NCBI RefSeq assembly: GCF_902459645.1
Contig: NZ_CABPSK010000003.1
Location: forward strand, 186,001-250,000
Origin: Pandoraea pneumonica
GTDB lineage: Bacteria; Pseudomonadota; Gammaproteobacteria; Burkholderiales; Burkholderiaceae
Reading direction: 5' to 3'
Length of the DNA: 64,000 bases
The notes below the pieces were generated by a model, which ran no database searches, was not told the DNA's origin, and worked only from the letters and a program-made list of their open reading frames with translations. Below are positions 52,507 through 62,721 of this stretch, piece by piece (position 1 is the first letter of the stretch; every line of letters starts with the position of its first letter). Made by a program: the position numbers and the translations under genes.

Positions 52507-53684
52507 CGGCACCGGCCTCCCCTGACCCACACGCCCGCCGTGGCAACGATAGCGTTTCGGGCACCCGTGCCCGCGCGTTGGTGCCGCGTCTGTCTGGATC
52601 GCTGGTGCATTGGGTCAGTGCGCAATGGCAACGGCGCGGGGTCGCGGCCTGGCTGTTATGGCCGCTGTCGTGGATCTTCGCGGGTATCGCCGCCTGGCGG
52701 CGTCTAGGTTTCCGGCGCGGTTGGAAAACCTCGACTCGCCTGCCAGTGCCGGTCGTCGTGGTGGGTAACCTCACCGTCGGTGGCACCGGTAAGACGCCCA
52801 CCGTTATCGCGTTGGTAGCCGCACTGCGCCAACGGGGCTATTCCCCCGGCGTGCTCTCGCGAGGCTACGGTGCACGGCTGTCGAGCCCCACGGAAGTACG
52901 TGAGACATCGCGCCCGGAAGACGTCGGCGACGAACCCCTGCTCATCGCCAAACGCACTGGCGCCCCCGTCTGGGTGTGGCCAGCCCGCGTCGAAGGCGGG
53001 CGAGCACTGCTGGCAGCGCATCCGGAATGCGATGTGATCGTTTGTGACGACGGTCTTCAGCATTACGCTTTAGCGCGCGACGTCGAGATCGCGGTATTCG
53101 ACCATCGGTTAGGCGGCAATGGCTTTTTGCTACCGGCCGGACCACTGCGCGAGCCGTTATCCCGCCAGCGCGATGCGAACCTCATCAACGATCCGTACGG
53201 CAAGACACTACCCGATTGGCCCAACACCTGGCGCCTGACGCTCGCACTGGGCGATGCGTGGTGCGTCAGCCAGCCTTCGCTCTCGCGCCCGCTGGCTCAC
53301 TTCGCTGCGGGTAACGGCGCAACGACGTCTTCGGTGGCGATGGCAGCAGCAACAGCCGCGGCAGCAACTACAACGGCACCGACGTCCCCGGCCCCGCGCC
53401 GCATTCTCGCCGCAGCGGGCATTGGCGCACCCGAGCGCTTCTTCGCAGCGCTGCGCGCGGCCGGTCTGACCATCGAGACGCTGCCGCTGCCCGATCATTA
53501 CGATTTCGCGACCAATCCGTTCGACGGAGTCGCGGCCGGTGCCATCCTGATTACTGAAAAGGATGCAGTAAAATGCCTCACCTGGTCCGACCCACGTGTG
53601 TGGGCCGTACCCGCCGAGGCGGCGCTCGATGCGCGCCTGGTATCCCTGGTAGTGGAGAAATTGCGTGGACACCCGACTGTTTGA
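52503..53684 (+). CDS. lpxK: Tetraacyldisaccharide 4'-kinase
   Basis: A 393-residue kinase that phosphorylates the lipid A precursor (lipid IVA formation) at the inner membrane. The amphipathic/TM start [18 protein letters not shown] is followed by [16 protein letters not shown] (P-loop), [15 protein letters not shown] and DDGLQHY. C-terminal ITEKDAVKC is conserved. Residues about 272-297 ([17 protein letters not shown] region) are a low-complexity Ala/Thr insertion, absent from typical LpxK. Coupled to exbD; its end overlaps the next gene by 20 bases. Confidence 0.94.
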   Translation: MTAPASPDPHARRGNDSVSGTRARALVPRLSGSLVHWVSAQWQRRGVAAWLLWPLSWIFAGIAAWRRLGFRRGWKTSTRLPVPVVVVGNLTVGGTGKTPTVIALVAALRQRGYSPGVLSRGYGARLSSPTEVRETSRPEDVGDEPLLIAKRTGAPVWVWPARVEGGRALLAAHPECDVIVCDDGLQHYALARDVEIAVFDHRLGGNGFLLPAGPLREPLSRQRDANLINDPYGKTLPDWPNTWRLTLALGDAWCVSQPSLSRPLAHFAAGNGATTSSVAMAAATAAAATTTAPTSPAPRRILAAAGIGAPERFFAALRAAGLTIETLPLPDHYDFATNPFDGVAAGAILITEKDAVKCLTWSDPRVWAVPAEAALDARLVSLVVEKLRGHPTV

Positions 53685-53871
53685 GATTCTCGTCTGCCCG
53701 TTGTGCAAGGGCCCCCTGGAGTACGACAAGAAAGCCCAGGAACTGATTTGCCACGCCGATAAGCTCGCGTACCCCATTCGTGACGGCATCCCCGTCATGC
53801 TGGCCGACGAAGCACGCCAGTCCGTCGAAGGCACGCCGGTGCCGCTCTCCGACGATAAGTCCGGATCGTGA
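53665..53871 (+). CDS. Trm112/YcaR-family zinc-ribbon-like protein
   Basis: A 68-residue protein beginning [20 protein letters not shown] from a GTG start, with the CPLCKGPL knuckle and [12 protein letters not shown], typical of YcaR/Trm112 proteins between lpxK and kdsB. Only one CxxC pair and a later Cys are seen. Its function in bacteria is unclear. It overlaps lpxK by 20 bases and kdsB by four, so it is embedded in this operon. Confidence 0.93.
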   Translation: MDTRLFEILVCPLCKGPLEYDKKAQELICHADKLAYPIRDGIPVMLADEARQSVEGTPVPLSDDKSGS

Positions 53872-54650
53872 GCGCTGTGACTGATTTTGTTGCCGTGGTG
53901 CCGGCGCGTCTGGCTTCGACGCGCCTGCCGAATAAGCCGCTTGCCGACATCGGCGGCAAGCCGATGGTGGTGCGCGTCGCCGAGCGCGCCCGTGAATCGG
54001 GGGCACGACAAGTCGTTGTCGCCACCGACTCGCAAAGCGTCGTCGACGCGGTGGCGGCTCACGGATTCGACGTGGTGCTCACGCGCGCCGATCACCCGAC
54101 CGGCACCGACCGCCTCGCCGAAGTGGCCGTGCAGCAAGGCTGGGCCGACGACACCATCGTCGTCAATGTGCAAGGCGACGAGCCGCTGATCGACCCGCGT
54201 CTGGTGCATGCCGTTGCGGGTCACCTCGCCGAGCACCCGGAATGCGCCTTGTCGACAGCCGCGCATCCGATCACCGACAACGCCGAGATTTTTTCGCCGA
54301 ACGTCGTTAAGGTCGTGCTCGATGCGCATAGCCGAGCGCTCTATTTTTCACGCGCGCCCATTCCGTGGTCGCGCGACGCGTGGTCCGCAGGTTTGACCGA
54401 TGTCGCTACGTTGCCTGCCGCAACGACGCCGGTGTACCGGCACATCGGGCTGTATGCCTACCGCGCCAAGTTCCTGCGCAGCTATCCGAGCTTGGCGCAG
54501 GCACCTCTCGAAACCGCCGAATCGCTCGAACAATTGCGCGCGTTATGGCATGGCGAGCGTATCGCCGTGCTCGTGACGGATGACGCGCCGTTGCCGGGCG
54601 TCGACACAGCCGAAGATCTCGAACGCGTACGCGCATTGCTGCGCGACTGA
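53868..54650 (+). CDS. kdsB: 3-deoxy-manno-octulosonate cytidylyltransferase
   Basis: A 260-residue CMP-Kdo synthetase activating Kdo for lipopolysaccharide core. [24 protein letters not shown] is the nucleotidyl-transferase signature (seen as [16 protein letters not shown]), followed by [14 protein letters not shown] and [11 protein letters not shown] (metal site). GTG start overlapping the preceding stop (GTGA). It closes the exbB-exbD-lpxK-Trm112-kdsB run. Confidence 0.95.
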   Translation: MSAVTDFVAVVPARLASTRLPNKPLADIGGKPMVVRVAERARESGARQVVVATDSQSVVDAVAAHGFDVVLTRADHPTGTDRLAEVAVQQGWADDTIVVNVQGDEPLIDPRLVHAVAGHLAEHPECALSTAAHPITDNAEIFSPNVVKVVLDAHSRALYFSRAPIPWSRDAWSAGLTDVATLPAATTPVYRHIGLYAYRAKFLRSYPSLAQAPLETAESLEQLRALWHGERIAVLVTDDAPLPGVDTAEDLERVRALLRD

Positions 54651-55633
<983 letters not shown>

Positions 55634-55666
55634 GCGCGACGATGCGCCGCGCCTCATCCCTATCGG

Positions 55667-55697
55667 TTGACGTTCGGCGCAAATGACGCAATAGAAA
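55667..55697 (+). promoter_or_regulatory. Candidate promoter of the SDR gene overlapping the adk terminator
   Basis: TTGACG (55667-55672) and TAGAAA (55692-55697, 19-base spacer) would start RNA near 55704, inside the terminator stem, so the new transcript could not form that hairpin. Confidence 0.35.
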
Positions 55698-55730
55698 AAG
55701 GCGGCCAGTGCAAACTGGGCCGCCTTTTTT
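55695..55730 (+). terminator. adk terminator
   Basis: A 12-bp stem (55695-55706 with 55718-55729) and six T, 61 bases after the adk stop and only 18 bases before the next ATG. Confidence 0.9.
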
Positions 55731-55748
55731 GCCTCAGGAGGATGACGC

Positions 55749-56507
55749 ATGGAAATTCAGGGCAATGTGTTTCTGATCACCGGTGGCGCCTCGGGGCTTG
55801 GCGCCGCCGCCGCGCGCTGGCTGGCCGGCTTGGGCGCGAAAGTCACGCTGGCCGACGTCAATGTCGCCGAAGGCGAGGCGCTGGCCGAAAAGCTCGGCGG
55901 CAAGTTCATCAAGTGCGACGTCACGCGTGAGGACGACGGCAAAGCGGCCGTGGCCGCCGCGCAAACGCTCGGCACCTTGCGCGGCCTCATCAATTGCGCC
56001 GGTATCGCCATCGGCAGCAAAACTGTCGGACGCGACGGCCCGCATCCCCTCGACACGTTCTCCCGTGTCATCCAGATCAATCTGATCGGCACGTTCAACA
56101 TGATCCGTCTGGCCGCCACGGCCATGAGCCAAAGCGAACCAAATGGCGAAGGCGAGCGCGGCGTGGTCGTGAACACGGCATCCGTGGCGGCGTACGACGG
56201 TCAGATGGGGCAAGCGGCTTATGCGGCGTCCAAAGGCGGCGTGGCAAGTCTGACACTGCCAGTCGCAAGAGACTTGTCGCGCAGCGGCATCCGCGTGATG
56301 ACCATTGCACCGGGTATCTTCGAGACGCCGATGATGCTGGCCATGCCGCCCGAAGTGCAGGCGTCGCTCGGGCAAATGGTGCCGTTTCCGCCGCGTCTGG
56401 GTAAGCCGTCCGAATACGCCATGCTCGTCGAGCAGATCGTGCGCAACCCCATGCTCAACGGCGAGGTCATCCGACTAGACGGCGCCATTCGCATGCAACC
56501 CAAATAA
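55749..56507 (+). CDS. SDR-family dehydrogenase (3-hydroxyacyl-CoA dehydrogenase type II-like)
   Basis: A 252-residue [13 protein letters not shown] binds NAD(H); NCAG, the catalytic [21 protein letters not shown] (Ser and YxxxK, seen in parts) and [11 protein letters not shown] match the HSD10/FabG-like acyl-CoA dehydrogenase group, suggesting 3-hydroxyacyl-CoA oxidation in fatty acid or isoleucine breakdown. GGAGG precedes the ATG. The adk terminator sits directly upstream. Confidence 0.88.
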   Translation: MEIQGNVFLITGGASGLGAAAARWLAGLGAKVTLADVNVAEGEALAEKLGGKFIKCDVTREDDGKAAVAAAQTLGTLRGLINCAGIAIGSKTVGRDGPHPLDTFSRVIQINLIGTFNMIRLAATAMSQSEPNGEGERGVVVNTASVAAYDGQMGQAAYAASKGGVASLTLPVARDLSRSGIRVMTIAPGIFETPMMLAMPPEVQASLGQMVPFPPRLGKPSEYAMLVEQIVRNPMLNGEVIRLDGAIRMQPK

Positions 56508-56683
56508 GCCGCTTAGGCAAAATAGCGTCTGAAAGGCGCATCGAGACACTTTGCCGCATCGCAGCAATTTGCCGTGCCGAGTATGACTACAATGAAAGCC
56601 GGGCCGCAATCTGCGGCCCACTCCGATGCCGGTGAGTCGCCGGCCCCGCGTGTTCCCCCCGTCCCCCGAGGCAGGAGGCTGGC

Positions 56684-57178
56684 ATGAAATCACTGGCGCA
56701 ACAGATGTCGTTTTATCAGCGCTATCACCGCAGTCCCAAGAATCGTCTCACGCATTTCTTCGGCGTTCCCATGATCATCCTCGCGGTGATGCAAGCGTTC
56801 TCGTGGATACCGCTAGGGCCGAGCGGACTGAATGCCACGCATGTGATCGTGCTGGTCCTGCTGATGTACTACTTCCTGCTCGATGTCCCCCTCGCACTCG
56901 CCATGACGGCATTTTTCGCCGTCATGCTCGCCGTGACGCAACATCTGGCGCGACTGCCGTGGCCGTGGGCACTGACCGCGTTTGGCCTGCTCTTCGTTGG
57001 CGGCTGGATCATTCAGTTGATCGGGCATCACTTCGAAGGCCGCAAGCCCGCGCTACTCGACAATCTCTTCCAAATTTTTATAGCGCCGATGTTCCTGATG
57101 GCGGAAGTGTTTTTCTACTTCGGCTACAAACCGGGTCTACGGCGCCGGGTGGAAGAACTGGCAGCAGAACCGGCGTGA
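56684..57178 (+). CDS. Mpo1-like (DUF962) membrane protein
   Basis: A 164-residue DUF962 protein with four hydrophobic segments. Family histidines appear in YHRSPKNRLTHFFGVP and LIGHHFEGRKPAL. The yeast relative Mpo1 is an iron-dependent dioxygenase shortening 2-hydroxy fatty acids; in bacteria the substrate is unknown. The ATG follows GGAGG at short distance. It ends at a bidirectional terminator. Confidence 0.87.
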   Translation: MKSLAQQMSFYQRYHRSPKNRLTHFFGVPMIILAVMQAFSWIPLGPSGLNATHVIVLVLLMYYFLLDVPLALAMTAFFAVMLAVTQHLARLPWPWALTAFGLLFVGGWIIQLIGHHFEGRKPALLDNLFQIFIAPMFLMAEVFFYFGYKPGLRRRVEELAAEPA

Positions 57179-57196
57179 TTCGCCGCGCCAGAAACA

Positions 57197-57225
57197 AAAA
57201 CGCCAGCCGACGAGGCTGGCGTTTT
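57197..57225. terminator. Bidirectional terminator between the Mpo1-like gene and sirB1
   Basis: A 12-bp stem (57197-57208 with 57214-57225) with flanking A and T tracts separates two convergent genes. Confidence 0.87.
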
Positions 57226-57291
57226 GCTTTGTGGACTTCGTTCAGATCAACGTTGCGGACCTAGCCGCACCATCCGCGACACGCGCCGCAC

Positions 57292-58158
57292 TCATCCGTG
57301 GCTGCCGGGCCGACGGCTCAGATCGTCGAGCACTTGCCGGATCGCATCGGCGTCTTCCGCGTCGGGACGTTTGCTCAGATAAAACTCAAGGTCGTCCTGC
57401 GCGGGGCGCACGAGGTTAAGTCTCGCATAGGCCAAACCGCGATCGCGCTTCTCGATCGGTTGATCGGGCAGCACCAACACCATCCGCTCTTGCACCGCGA
57501 GCAATCGCTCCCACCGCTCGTTCTGCGTATAGATCGCCCGCAAATTCCGAAGCATGCGCGCGAGAATTTCGCGCGGCGTCGCTGGCTCCAGGAACGGATG
57601 CAACAGCGCCCATAGCGCCAATTCCTGAATCGGCTCGGCGCTCTCGTCGCGGTAGTGCTTCAAATAAGGCTCGACCATTTCGAGCAATCGCTGCGGCGAG
57701 AGCGAATTGCCGGACAACGGATCGATCACCACGTCGCCAGCCGGTACCGCCAGGCGCAACAGAAAGTGCCCGGGGAACGACAAGCCGCGCAACGGCAGCC
57801 CAATCTGATGACCGATTTCCATGCATAGAACCGCAAGCGAAATCGGGATGCCGCGACGCCGGTCCAGCACGATGTGCAGATGGCTGTTATCGGGATCGTA
57901 GTAGTCGTTCTGATTCGCGGAGAAGCCGAGTTCGCGGAAGAAGAAATGATCGAGCAGTTGCAGCTTTTGCAACGGCCCGGCGTCCTGCGGCAGACGTTTG
58001 GACAAGCGCGCAGCAAACGCGTCGATTTGCGTGAGCGTGTCCTGCACGTCGAGATCGGGATAGACGTCCTGCGCGATGGCGATCGCCGCCTCGGTGAGCG
58101 GCAGGCCGTCATCGGACGCCACTAGTGCTGCAAAGTACTCGAGAAAGCGATTCGCCAT
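57292..58158 (-). CDS. SirB1-family transglutaminase-like/TPR protein
   Basis: A 288-residue SirB1 protein. The N-terminal transglutaminase-like domain contains FSANQNDYYDPDNSHLH, RRGIPISLAVLCMEIG (family motif; the Cys here is one position candidate for the catalytic site) and GLSFPGHFLLR with the His. The C-terminal 90 residues form TPR-like helices. Biochemical function is unknown. It lies 24 bases downstream of murJ, so they are probably co-transcribed. Confidence 0.9.
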   Translation of the reverse strand: MANRFLEYFAALVASDDGLPLTEAAIAIAQDVYPDLDVQDTLTQIDAFAARLSKRLPQDAGPLQKLQLLDHFFFRELGFSANQNDYYDPDNSHLHIVLDRRRGIPISLAVLCMEIGHQIGLPLRGLSFPGHFLLRLAVPAGDVVIDPLSGNSLSPQRLLEMVEPYLKHYRDESAEPIQELALWALLHPFLEPATPREILARMLRNLRAIYTQNERWERLLAVQERMVLVLPDQPIEKRDRGLAYARLNLVRPAQDDLEFYLSKRPDAEDADAIRQVLDDLSRRPGSHG

Positions 58159-58182
58159 GCGGCACCCGTAGGTTCTGCCGCG

Positions 58183-59733
58183 TCAGTTCGTACGACGTCG
58201 GAAGAACGAGAAATTGAAACCCATGAGGAATAATGCGCCGAAATACACCACGGCGCATAGCACCAGACTCGCGCCCAGCAGCGCGATACGCGCCAGCGGC
58301 CGTGCCCCCAAGGCAACCCAGTCGAAACTTTGCGTGAACCAGAGCAACACGCCCGCGAGAATCAGACAGGCAGCCAACAACTGAACAAAAAATAGCTTCC
58401 AACCGGGCGCGGGACGGTAGATGCCTCGCTTATAAAGCCCCGCGAAAAGCAGCGCCGCATTCATACAAGCGCCCACACCGATCGACAGCGACAAACCCGC
58501 GTGCGCAAACCAGCGCACAAACAGCAGGTTCGACAACTGCGTGGCAATCAATACCACGATGGCAATCTTCACCGGCGTTTTGATGTCCTGCTTGGCATAG
58601 AAGCCAGGGGCCAGAATTTTGATCAGAATCAGGCCAACCAGCCCGACACCATAGGCGGTGAGCGCATGGGCCGTCATCACCACGTCGGTCGCGTCGAACC
58701 GGCCATATTGATACAGCGTGGCGGTGAGCGGTTCCGCGTAGACGAACAGCCCCACGGCGCTGGGCATCGCCAGCAAAAACGTCAGACGCAGCCCCCAGTC
58801 GAGCAATGCGGAGTATTCGGCACCGTCGCCGTCGGCATGCGCGCGCGACAAGCTCGGCAACAGAATCGTCCCCAACGCGACGCCAAGCAACGCCGTCGGA
58901 AACTCCATCAGGCGGTCGGCGTAGGCCAGCCACGACACACTGCCTTGGGCGAGCCGCGACGCAATATTCGTATTGATGATCAGGCTGACCTGCGCGACCG
59001 ACACGGCCAGCGTGGCCGGCACCATCTTCGCCAGCACCCGCTTCACCCCGGGGTTGCGAAGCGCGGCCACGATATTGATCGTGATGCGCGGCACCATGCC
59101 AATGCGAGCAAGCGCGGGCAATTGAATGAGCAGTTGCAGAATACCGCCGACGATGACGGCGTAAGCCAGCGCGTAGACCGGCGTTTCGAGGTGCGGCGCC
59201 ACCCACAGCGATGCGACGATCGAGCTGACGTTGAGCAGCACCGGCGCGAACGCGGGTACCGAGAACTGGCGCCAGGTATTGAGCACCCCGGCGGCGAGCG
59301 TCGTGATCGAGATCAGGGTGATGTACGGGAACATGACGCGCGTCATGAAAACGGCAGCGTCGAACGTGCCGTTGTCGTGCGACAAGCCCGTGGCGACCGC
59401 GAAAACCACGCCGGACGCGCCGAGCACCCCGGCAATCGTGATCGAGAGCAGCACCCAGAAGAGGACTGTCGTGACGGAATCGACCAGTGTTTTGGTCTCT
59501 TCGGCGCTTCGTTGCGTCTTGAATTCGGCCAGAATTGGCACGAATGCTTGCGAAAACGCCCCTTCTGCGGACAAGCGCCGCAAAAGATTGGGAATGCGGA
59601 ACGCCACGTTATAGGCGTCGGTCATCGGACCGGCCCCGAACATGCGCGCAATGAGAATTTCACGGATCAGCCCGGTGATGCGCGAGAGCATCGTAAAACC
59701 GCTGACCGTAGCGAGAGCTTTTAGCAAATTCAT
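58183..59733 (-). CDS. murJ: Lipid II flippase MurJ
   Basis: A 516-residue polytopic protein of the MVIN/MurJ family, flipping lipid II for peptidoglycan synthesis. [21 protein letters not shown], the [28 protein letters not shown] block (seen in parts) and NTNIASRL are typical; about 14 hydrophobic segments. [12 protein letters not shown] at 59733 is the start. A TATAAT ends only nine bases before the ATG on the minus strand, so the leader must be very short. Divergent from rpsT, a conserved neighbourhood. Confidence 0.95.
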   Translation of the reverse strand: MNLLKALATVSGFTMLSRITGLIREILIARMFGAGPMTDAYNVAFRIPNLLRRLSAEGAFSQAFVPILAEFKTQRSAEETKTLVDSVTTVLFWVLLSITIAGVLGASGVVFAVATGLSHDNGTFDAAVFMTRVMFPYITLISITTLAAGVLNTWRQFSVPAFAPVLLNVSSIVASLWVAPHLETPVYALAYAVIVGGILQLLIQLPALARIGMVPRITINIVAALRNPGVKRVLAKMVPATLAVSVAQVSLIINTNIASRLAQGSVSWLAYADRLMEFPTALLGVALGTILLPSLSRAHADGDGAEYSALLDWGLRLTFLLAMPSAVGLFVYAEPLTATLYQYGRFDATDVVMTAHALTAYGVGLVGLILIKILAPGFYAKQDIKTPVKIAIVVLIATQLSNLLFVRWFAHAGLSLSIGVGACMNAALLFAGLYKRGIYRPAPGWKLFFVQLLAACLILAGVLLWFTQSFDWVALGARPLARIALLGASLVLCAVVYFGALFLMGFNFSFFRRRTN

Positions 59734-59742
59734 GTTGCGCGT

Positions 59743-59748
59743 ATTATA
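59743..59748 (-). promoter_or_regulatory. murJ -10 element close to the start codon
   Basis: Perfect TATAAT on the minus strand, nine bases before the murJ ATG. The -35 is weak (GTCTTT). It implies a near-leaderless murJ mRNA. Confidence 0.45.
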
Positions 59749-59771
59749 CGCACAGCAATGCAGCAAAGACG

Positions 59772-59801
59772 TTGCAATTTCCGTTGGCCTTCGGCTATAA
59801 T
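59772..59801 (+). promoter_or_regulatory. rpsT promoter
   Basis: TTGCAA (59772-59777), 18 bases and a perfect TATAAT (59796-59801), about 110 bases before rpsT; a strong promoter as expected for a ribosomal protein. Confidence 0.7.
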
Positions 59802-59913
59802 CGACGGTTTCGAAGTCAATGGATTGCTTCCTGGCCACCGTGTCTCCCAGGGAGCCGAGCCAAACTGCATAGAAAGCCGCATCAGGCGGAGCAATTCAAG
59901 GAATTCACCGAAC

Positions 59914-60186
59914 ATGGCAAATACCGCACAAGCACGCAAGCGCGCGCGTCAAACCGTTAAGATCAACGCTCACAACTCGGCGCTGCGTTCGCGTCTGCGT
60001 ACGGCTGTTAAGGCTGTCCGTAAGGCCATCGCTGCTGGCGATCAGGCTGCTGCCAAGGAAGTGCTGCGCACTTCGGCAAAGACGATCGACATCATCGCTG
60101 ACAAGAAGATCGTTCACAAGAACACCGCTGCTCGTCAAAAGAGCCGCCTGTCGGCCGCCATCAAGGCGATGTCGGCTGCTGCCTAA
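59914..60186 (+). CDS. rpsT: 30S ribosomal protein S20
   Basis: A 90-residue basic protein starting [18 protein letters not shown], the S20 N-terminus, and ending in Ala-rich KAMSAAA. It binds 16S rRNA in the small subunit. AAGGAA lies upstream of the ATG; the extended upstream reading frame is non-coding leader. Confidence 0.97.
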   Translation: MANTAQARKRARQTVKINAHNSALRSRLRTAVKAVRKAIAAGDQAAAKEVLRTSAKTIDIIADKKIVHKNTAARQKSRLSAAIKAMSAAA

Positions 60187-60238
60187 GGTAGCGAAGCACT
60201 ACAAGTTGCTTGCCGGTTCCGACTACGGTCGGGACACT

Positions 60239-60266
60239 AAAAAGCCCGCTTTATGCGGGCTTTTTT
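60239..60266 (+). terminator. rpsT terminator
   Basis: AAAAAGCCCGC (60239-60249) and GCGGGCTTTTT (60255-60265) with a T run. Confidence 0.92.
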
Positions 60267-60385
60267 CTATTGGGCGTCGCTCGGAGTACTCAAACGAGCC
60301 CCCATCTGCACGTCGCCAATCACTCGCGTGACGCTCGCACAGCCAAGAGTTTCAACAATCAAAACGGGAAAGCAACAGATCGACG

Positions 60386-60437
60386 GTGAGTAGGGCCAAA
60401 GGCCCGGCACTCACGTCTGGCCGAAGAGGATCGGCCA
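60386..60437. repeat. Two consecutive hairpins downstream of the DUF3579 gene
   Basis: GTGAGT (60386-60391) with ACTCAC (60409-60414) encloses GGGCC-AAA-GGCCC. Next, TGGCCGA-AGAGGA-TCGGCCA (60418-60437) is a perfect 7-bp stem. Neither has a T run. They lie 35 bases after the DUF3579 stop and may stabilise the transcript end. The rest of 60267-60471 contains no gene. Confidence 0.5.
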
Positions 60438-60471
60438 AGGGGGAACTGGAGGGGGTTGCTACGGAAGGGAA

Positions 60472-60783
60472 TTACTTTACGTCGGGAACGAAGCAGGCTT
60501 CGGTCAGTTGCAGATCGTTGTCGCGGGCGAAATTCATGACGAAATCGAACGCCATGGGTTCGATTTCGCGCAGCCGCTCGTCAACGACGACGCATTTGAC
60601 GTCACCCACCATAATCGGGCGCACATAGGGGGAGTACTGCATGTATGCGTTCGGACCGGTACCCCGGCCACAGAACGACACGGCGCCGCACAGACGTTCC
60701 GCCCAGTCACTCGGCCGGAACTTCTTGCCACCCCGGGTCAGACCCTGGATGAAATACTCGCGCGCGGAAACCTGGTCGGTCAT
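60472..60783 (-). CDS. DUF3579 family protein
   Basis: A 103-residue protein found next to argF in Burkholderiales. Visible: SAREYFIQGLTRGGKKFRPSDWAERLCG, which is conserved in the family (seen here as EYFIQGLTRGGKKFRPSDWA), and VVDERLREIEPMAFDFVMNFA. No catalytic motif is evident. The ATG at 60783 is chosen over a TTG nine bases upstream. A TCTTATATAAGAC palindrome lies 73 bases before it, similar to the icd operator. Function unknown. Confidence 0.82.
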   Translation of the reverse strand: MTDQVSAREYFIQGLTRGGKKFRPSDWAERLCGAVSFCGRGTGPNAYMQYSPYVRPIMVGDVKCVVVDERLREIEPMAFDFVMNFARDNDLQLTEACFVPDVK

Positions 60784-61118
60784 ATCGCTCAATCACCTCA
60801 AAAAACACCTGGACAGCCATACGCGGGTAGCGTTGCTGACAGAGCCAGTATTATATCTTATATAAGACTCAAACCTGTCTCCCCACCGTTGCCGCAAATG
60901 TTTTTTTCGGTCTTGCCAGCCCTTCCGGGCTGTGCCGCAGCGGTGTCGATCATACGCTTTTCGTGTGACGGCAAAACGATTTGGTAGACTAGGGGTCTGC
61001 TCCTCCAAGTGGGGGGGCGGGCCTTAAGGCTTGTTCGTCGCGCCGATAGCGGGCGAGTTCCCGCCGGGTCTCTCGATCATGTGATCCCCCGATTCTCGGC
61101 CTCCTGCAGAACATCCAA
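60784..61118. other. Divergent spacer between the DUF3579 gene and argF
   Basis: 335 bases without a convincing gene. Besides the palindrome it holds a small AGCCC-TTCC-GGGCT hairpin near 60918 and a TAGACT -10-like element at 60985-60990. No terminator precedes argF, and the only Arg-containing frame is not arranged like a leader. Confidence 0.45.
60856..60868. promoter_or_regulatory. Palindromic operator upstream of the DUF3579 gene
   Basis: TCTTATATAAGA with a following C repeats 13 bases of the site between icd and rluE (45823-45836). Its position, 73 bases before the start codon, suits an operator overlapping the promoter. Confidence 0.6.
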
Positions 61119-62045
61119 ATGACCACCGCCAAACCCATCAAGCATTACCTTCAATTTTCGGATCTGACACTCGATGAGTACGACTACGTCCTCGAGCGCA
61201 CCCGTATCCTCAAGAAAAAATTCAAGAACTACGAGACATATCACCCGCTGCACGACCGCACGCTGGCGATGATCTTCGAGAAGAGCTCGACCCGCACCCG
61301 CCTGTCGTTCGAGGCTGGCATTCACCAATTGGGTGGGCACGCGGTGTTCTTGAATACGCGCGATACGCAACTGGGCCGCGGCGAGCCGATCGAAGACGCC
61401 GCCCAGGTCATCTCGCGCATGACCGACATCATCATGATCCGCACGTTCGGTCAGGAGATCATCGAGCGCTTCGCGCAGCATTCGCGCGTGCCGGTGATCA
61501 ACGGCCTGACCAACGAGTACCACCCGTGCCAGGTACTCGCCGACATCTTCACGTACTACGAGCATCGCGGCCCGATCAAGGGCAAGACCGTGACGTGGAT
61601 CGGCGACGCCAACAACATGTCGTACACGTGGATTCAGGCCGCCGAGATCTTCGGCTTCCAGGTCAATATTTCGACCCCGCCGGGCTACCGCCTCGATCAA
61701 GCGATGGTGGCCGAGTCGAGCCGTCCGTTCGTGCGTGAATTCGACGACCCGCGTGAAGCCTGCGACGGTGCCGACCTCGTGTCGACCGACGTGTGGACCA
61801 GCATGGGTTACGAAGCCGAGAACGAAGCGCGTAAGGCCGCGTTTGCCCAATGGTGCGTGAACGCCGACCTGATGAAGCAAGCCAAAACCGACGCGCTCTT
61901 CATGCACTGCCTGCCCGCCCACCGTGGCGAGGAAGTGTCCGCGGACGTCATCGACGGCCCGCAAAGCGTGGTCTGGGACGAAGCCGAGAACCGTCTGCAC
62001 GTGCAAAAGGCGCTCATGGAGTACCTGATGCTCGGCAAGGTTTAA
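61119..62045 (+). CDS. argF: Ornithine carbamoyltransferase
   Basis: A 308-residue enzyme forming citrulline from ornithine and carbamoyl phosphate. SSTRTRLSFEAG is the carbamoyl-phosphate loop, HPCQVLAD and the C-terminal FMHCLPAHRGEEV (FMHCLPA is the ornithine-binding HCLP motif) are present, with TWIGDANNMSYTW in the second domain. It complements argD at the other end of the window. The ribosome binding site is weak. Confidence 0.97.
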   Translation: MTTAKPIKHYLQFSDLTLDEYDYVLERTRILKKKFKNYETYHPLHDRTLAMIFEKSSTRTRLSFEAGIHQLGGHAVFLNTRDTQLGRGEPIEDAAQVISRMTDIIMIRTFGQEIIERFAQHSRVPVINGLTNEYHPCQVLADIFTYYEHRGPIKGKTVTWIGDANNMSYTWIQAAEIFGFQVNISTPPGYRLDQAMVAESSRPFVREFDDPREACDGADLVSTDVWTSMGYEAENEARKAAFAQWCVNADLMKQAKTDALFMHCLPAHRGEEVSADVIDGPQSVVWDEAENRLHVQKALMEYLMLGKV

Positions 62046-62131
62046 GGCCTTCGTCCGTCTCAATAGCTCATCGCAGTAAGTAACCCATTCATAGCCACAC
62101 GGTCTAGAGCGCGTCACCCGTCAGAACATTT

Positions 62132-62162
62132 CGGAATTTGCACCACTGCGGTGCAAATTCCG
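62132..62162. repeat. Perfect 13-bp inverted repeat after argF
   Basis: CGGAATTTGCACC and GGTGCAAATTCCG are separated by ACTGC. It is the strongest perfect palindrome in the window, 86 bases after the argF stop and 150 before ppnP. It lacks a T run, so it could end argF RNA, protect its 3' end or bind a regulator. Confidence 0.7.
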
Positions 62163-62311
62163 TTGTGCATCGCACAAATGTCACCCGGGTCGACGCATGA
62201 AACGTGCTAGCATGAATTCACACCTGCCTATCGGATGACTTGGGATTCCCAGGAAAGCCCAGGTTTCCGAGCAGCAGGACATTCGACTTCCGATCCAAAC
62301 CGCATCCGGTC

Positions 62312-62635
62312 ATGACGCAAAACGCAACGCAGTTCGACAACGTTTCCGTAATCAAGCGCGCTAATACCTATTTCGACGGCAAGTGCGTCTCGCACACCGT
62401 GCTGTTCCCGGACGGCACGCGCAAGACGCTCGGCGTGATCTTCCCCGCCACACTGGCTTTCGGCACCGATGCTCCGGAAATCATGGAAGTGACAGGCGGC
62501 CGCTGCCGCATTCGTCTGGCCGGTCAAACCGAGTGGCAGGAATACGCCGCCGGCGAGCAGTTCTCCGTGCCGGGCAACAGCAAGTTCGATATCGAGGTCG
62601 TCGAGACGCTCGATTACGTTTGCCACTACGGCTAA
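62312..62635 (+). CDS. ppnP: Pyrimidine/purine nucleoside phosphorylase
   Basis: A 107-residue cupin of the PpnP/YaiE (DUF1255) family that phosphorolyses several nucleosides to base and ribose-1-phosphate. [30 protein letters not shown] and the C-terminal [15 protein letters not shown] and DYVCHYG are the family blocks. The start at 62312 gives the normal length. A long upstream extension is non-coding. Confidence 0.92.
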   Translation: MTQNATQFDNVSVIKRANTYFDGKCVSHTVLFPDGTRKTLGVIFPATLAFGTDAPEIMEVTGGRCRIRLAGQTEWQEYAAGEQFSVPGNSKFDIEVVETLDYVCHYG

Positions 62636-62721
62636 CCGTCGGCCAGCATCGCAACCGCACGGATTGATTCGCGCGGTTGCCCTCTCGGCCGGTTCAGCGC
62701 GGCCCGGCGCCGCTACTCACT

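Noticed and set aside
61009-61122. GTG-started Arg-containing frame ending in the argF start (ATGA)
   Set aside because: Arginines are scattered, there is no promoter in phase and no terminator before argF, so it does not resemble the argD leader. The overlap is probably chance.
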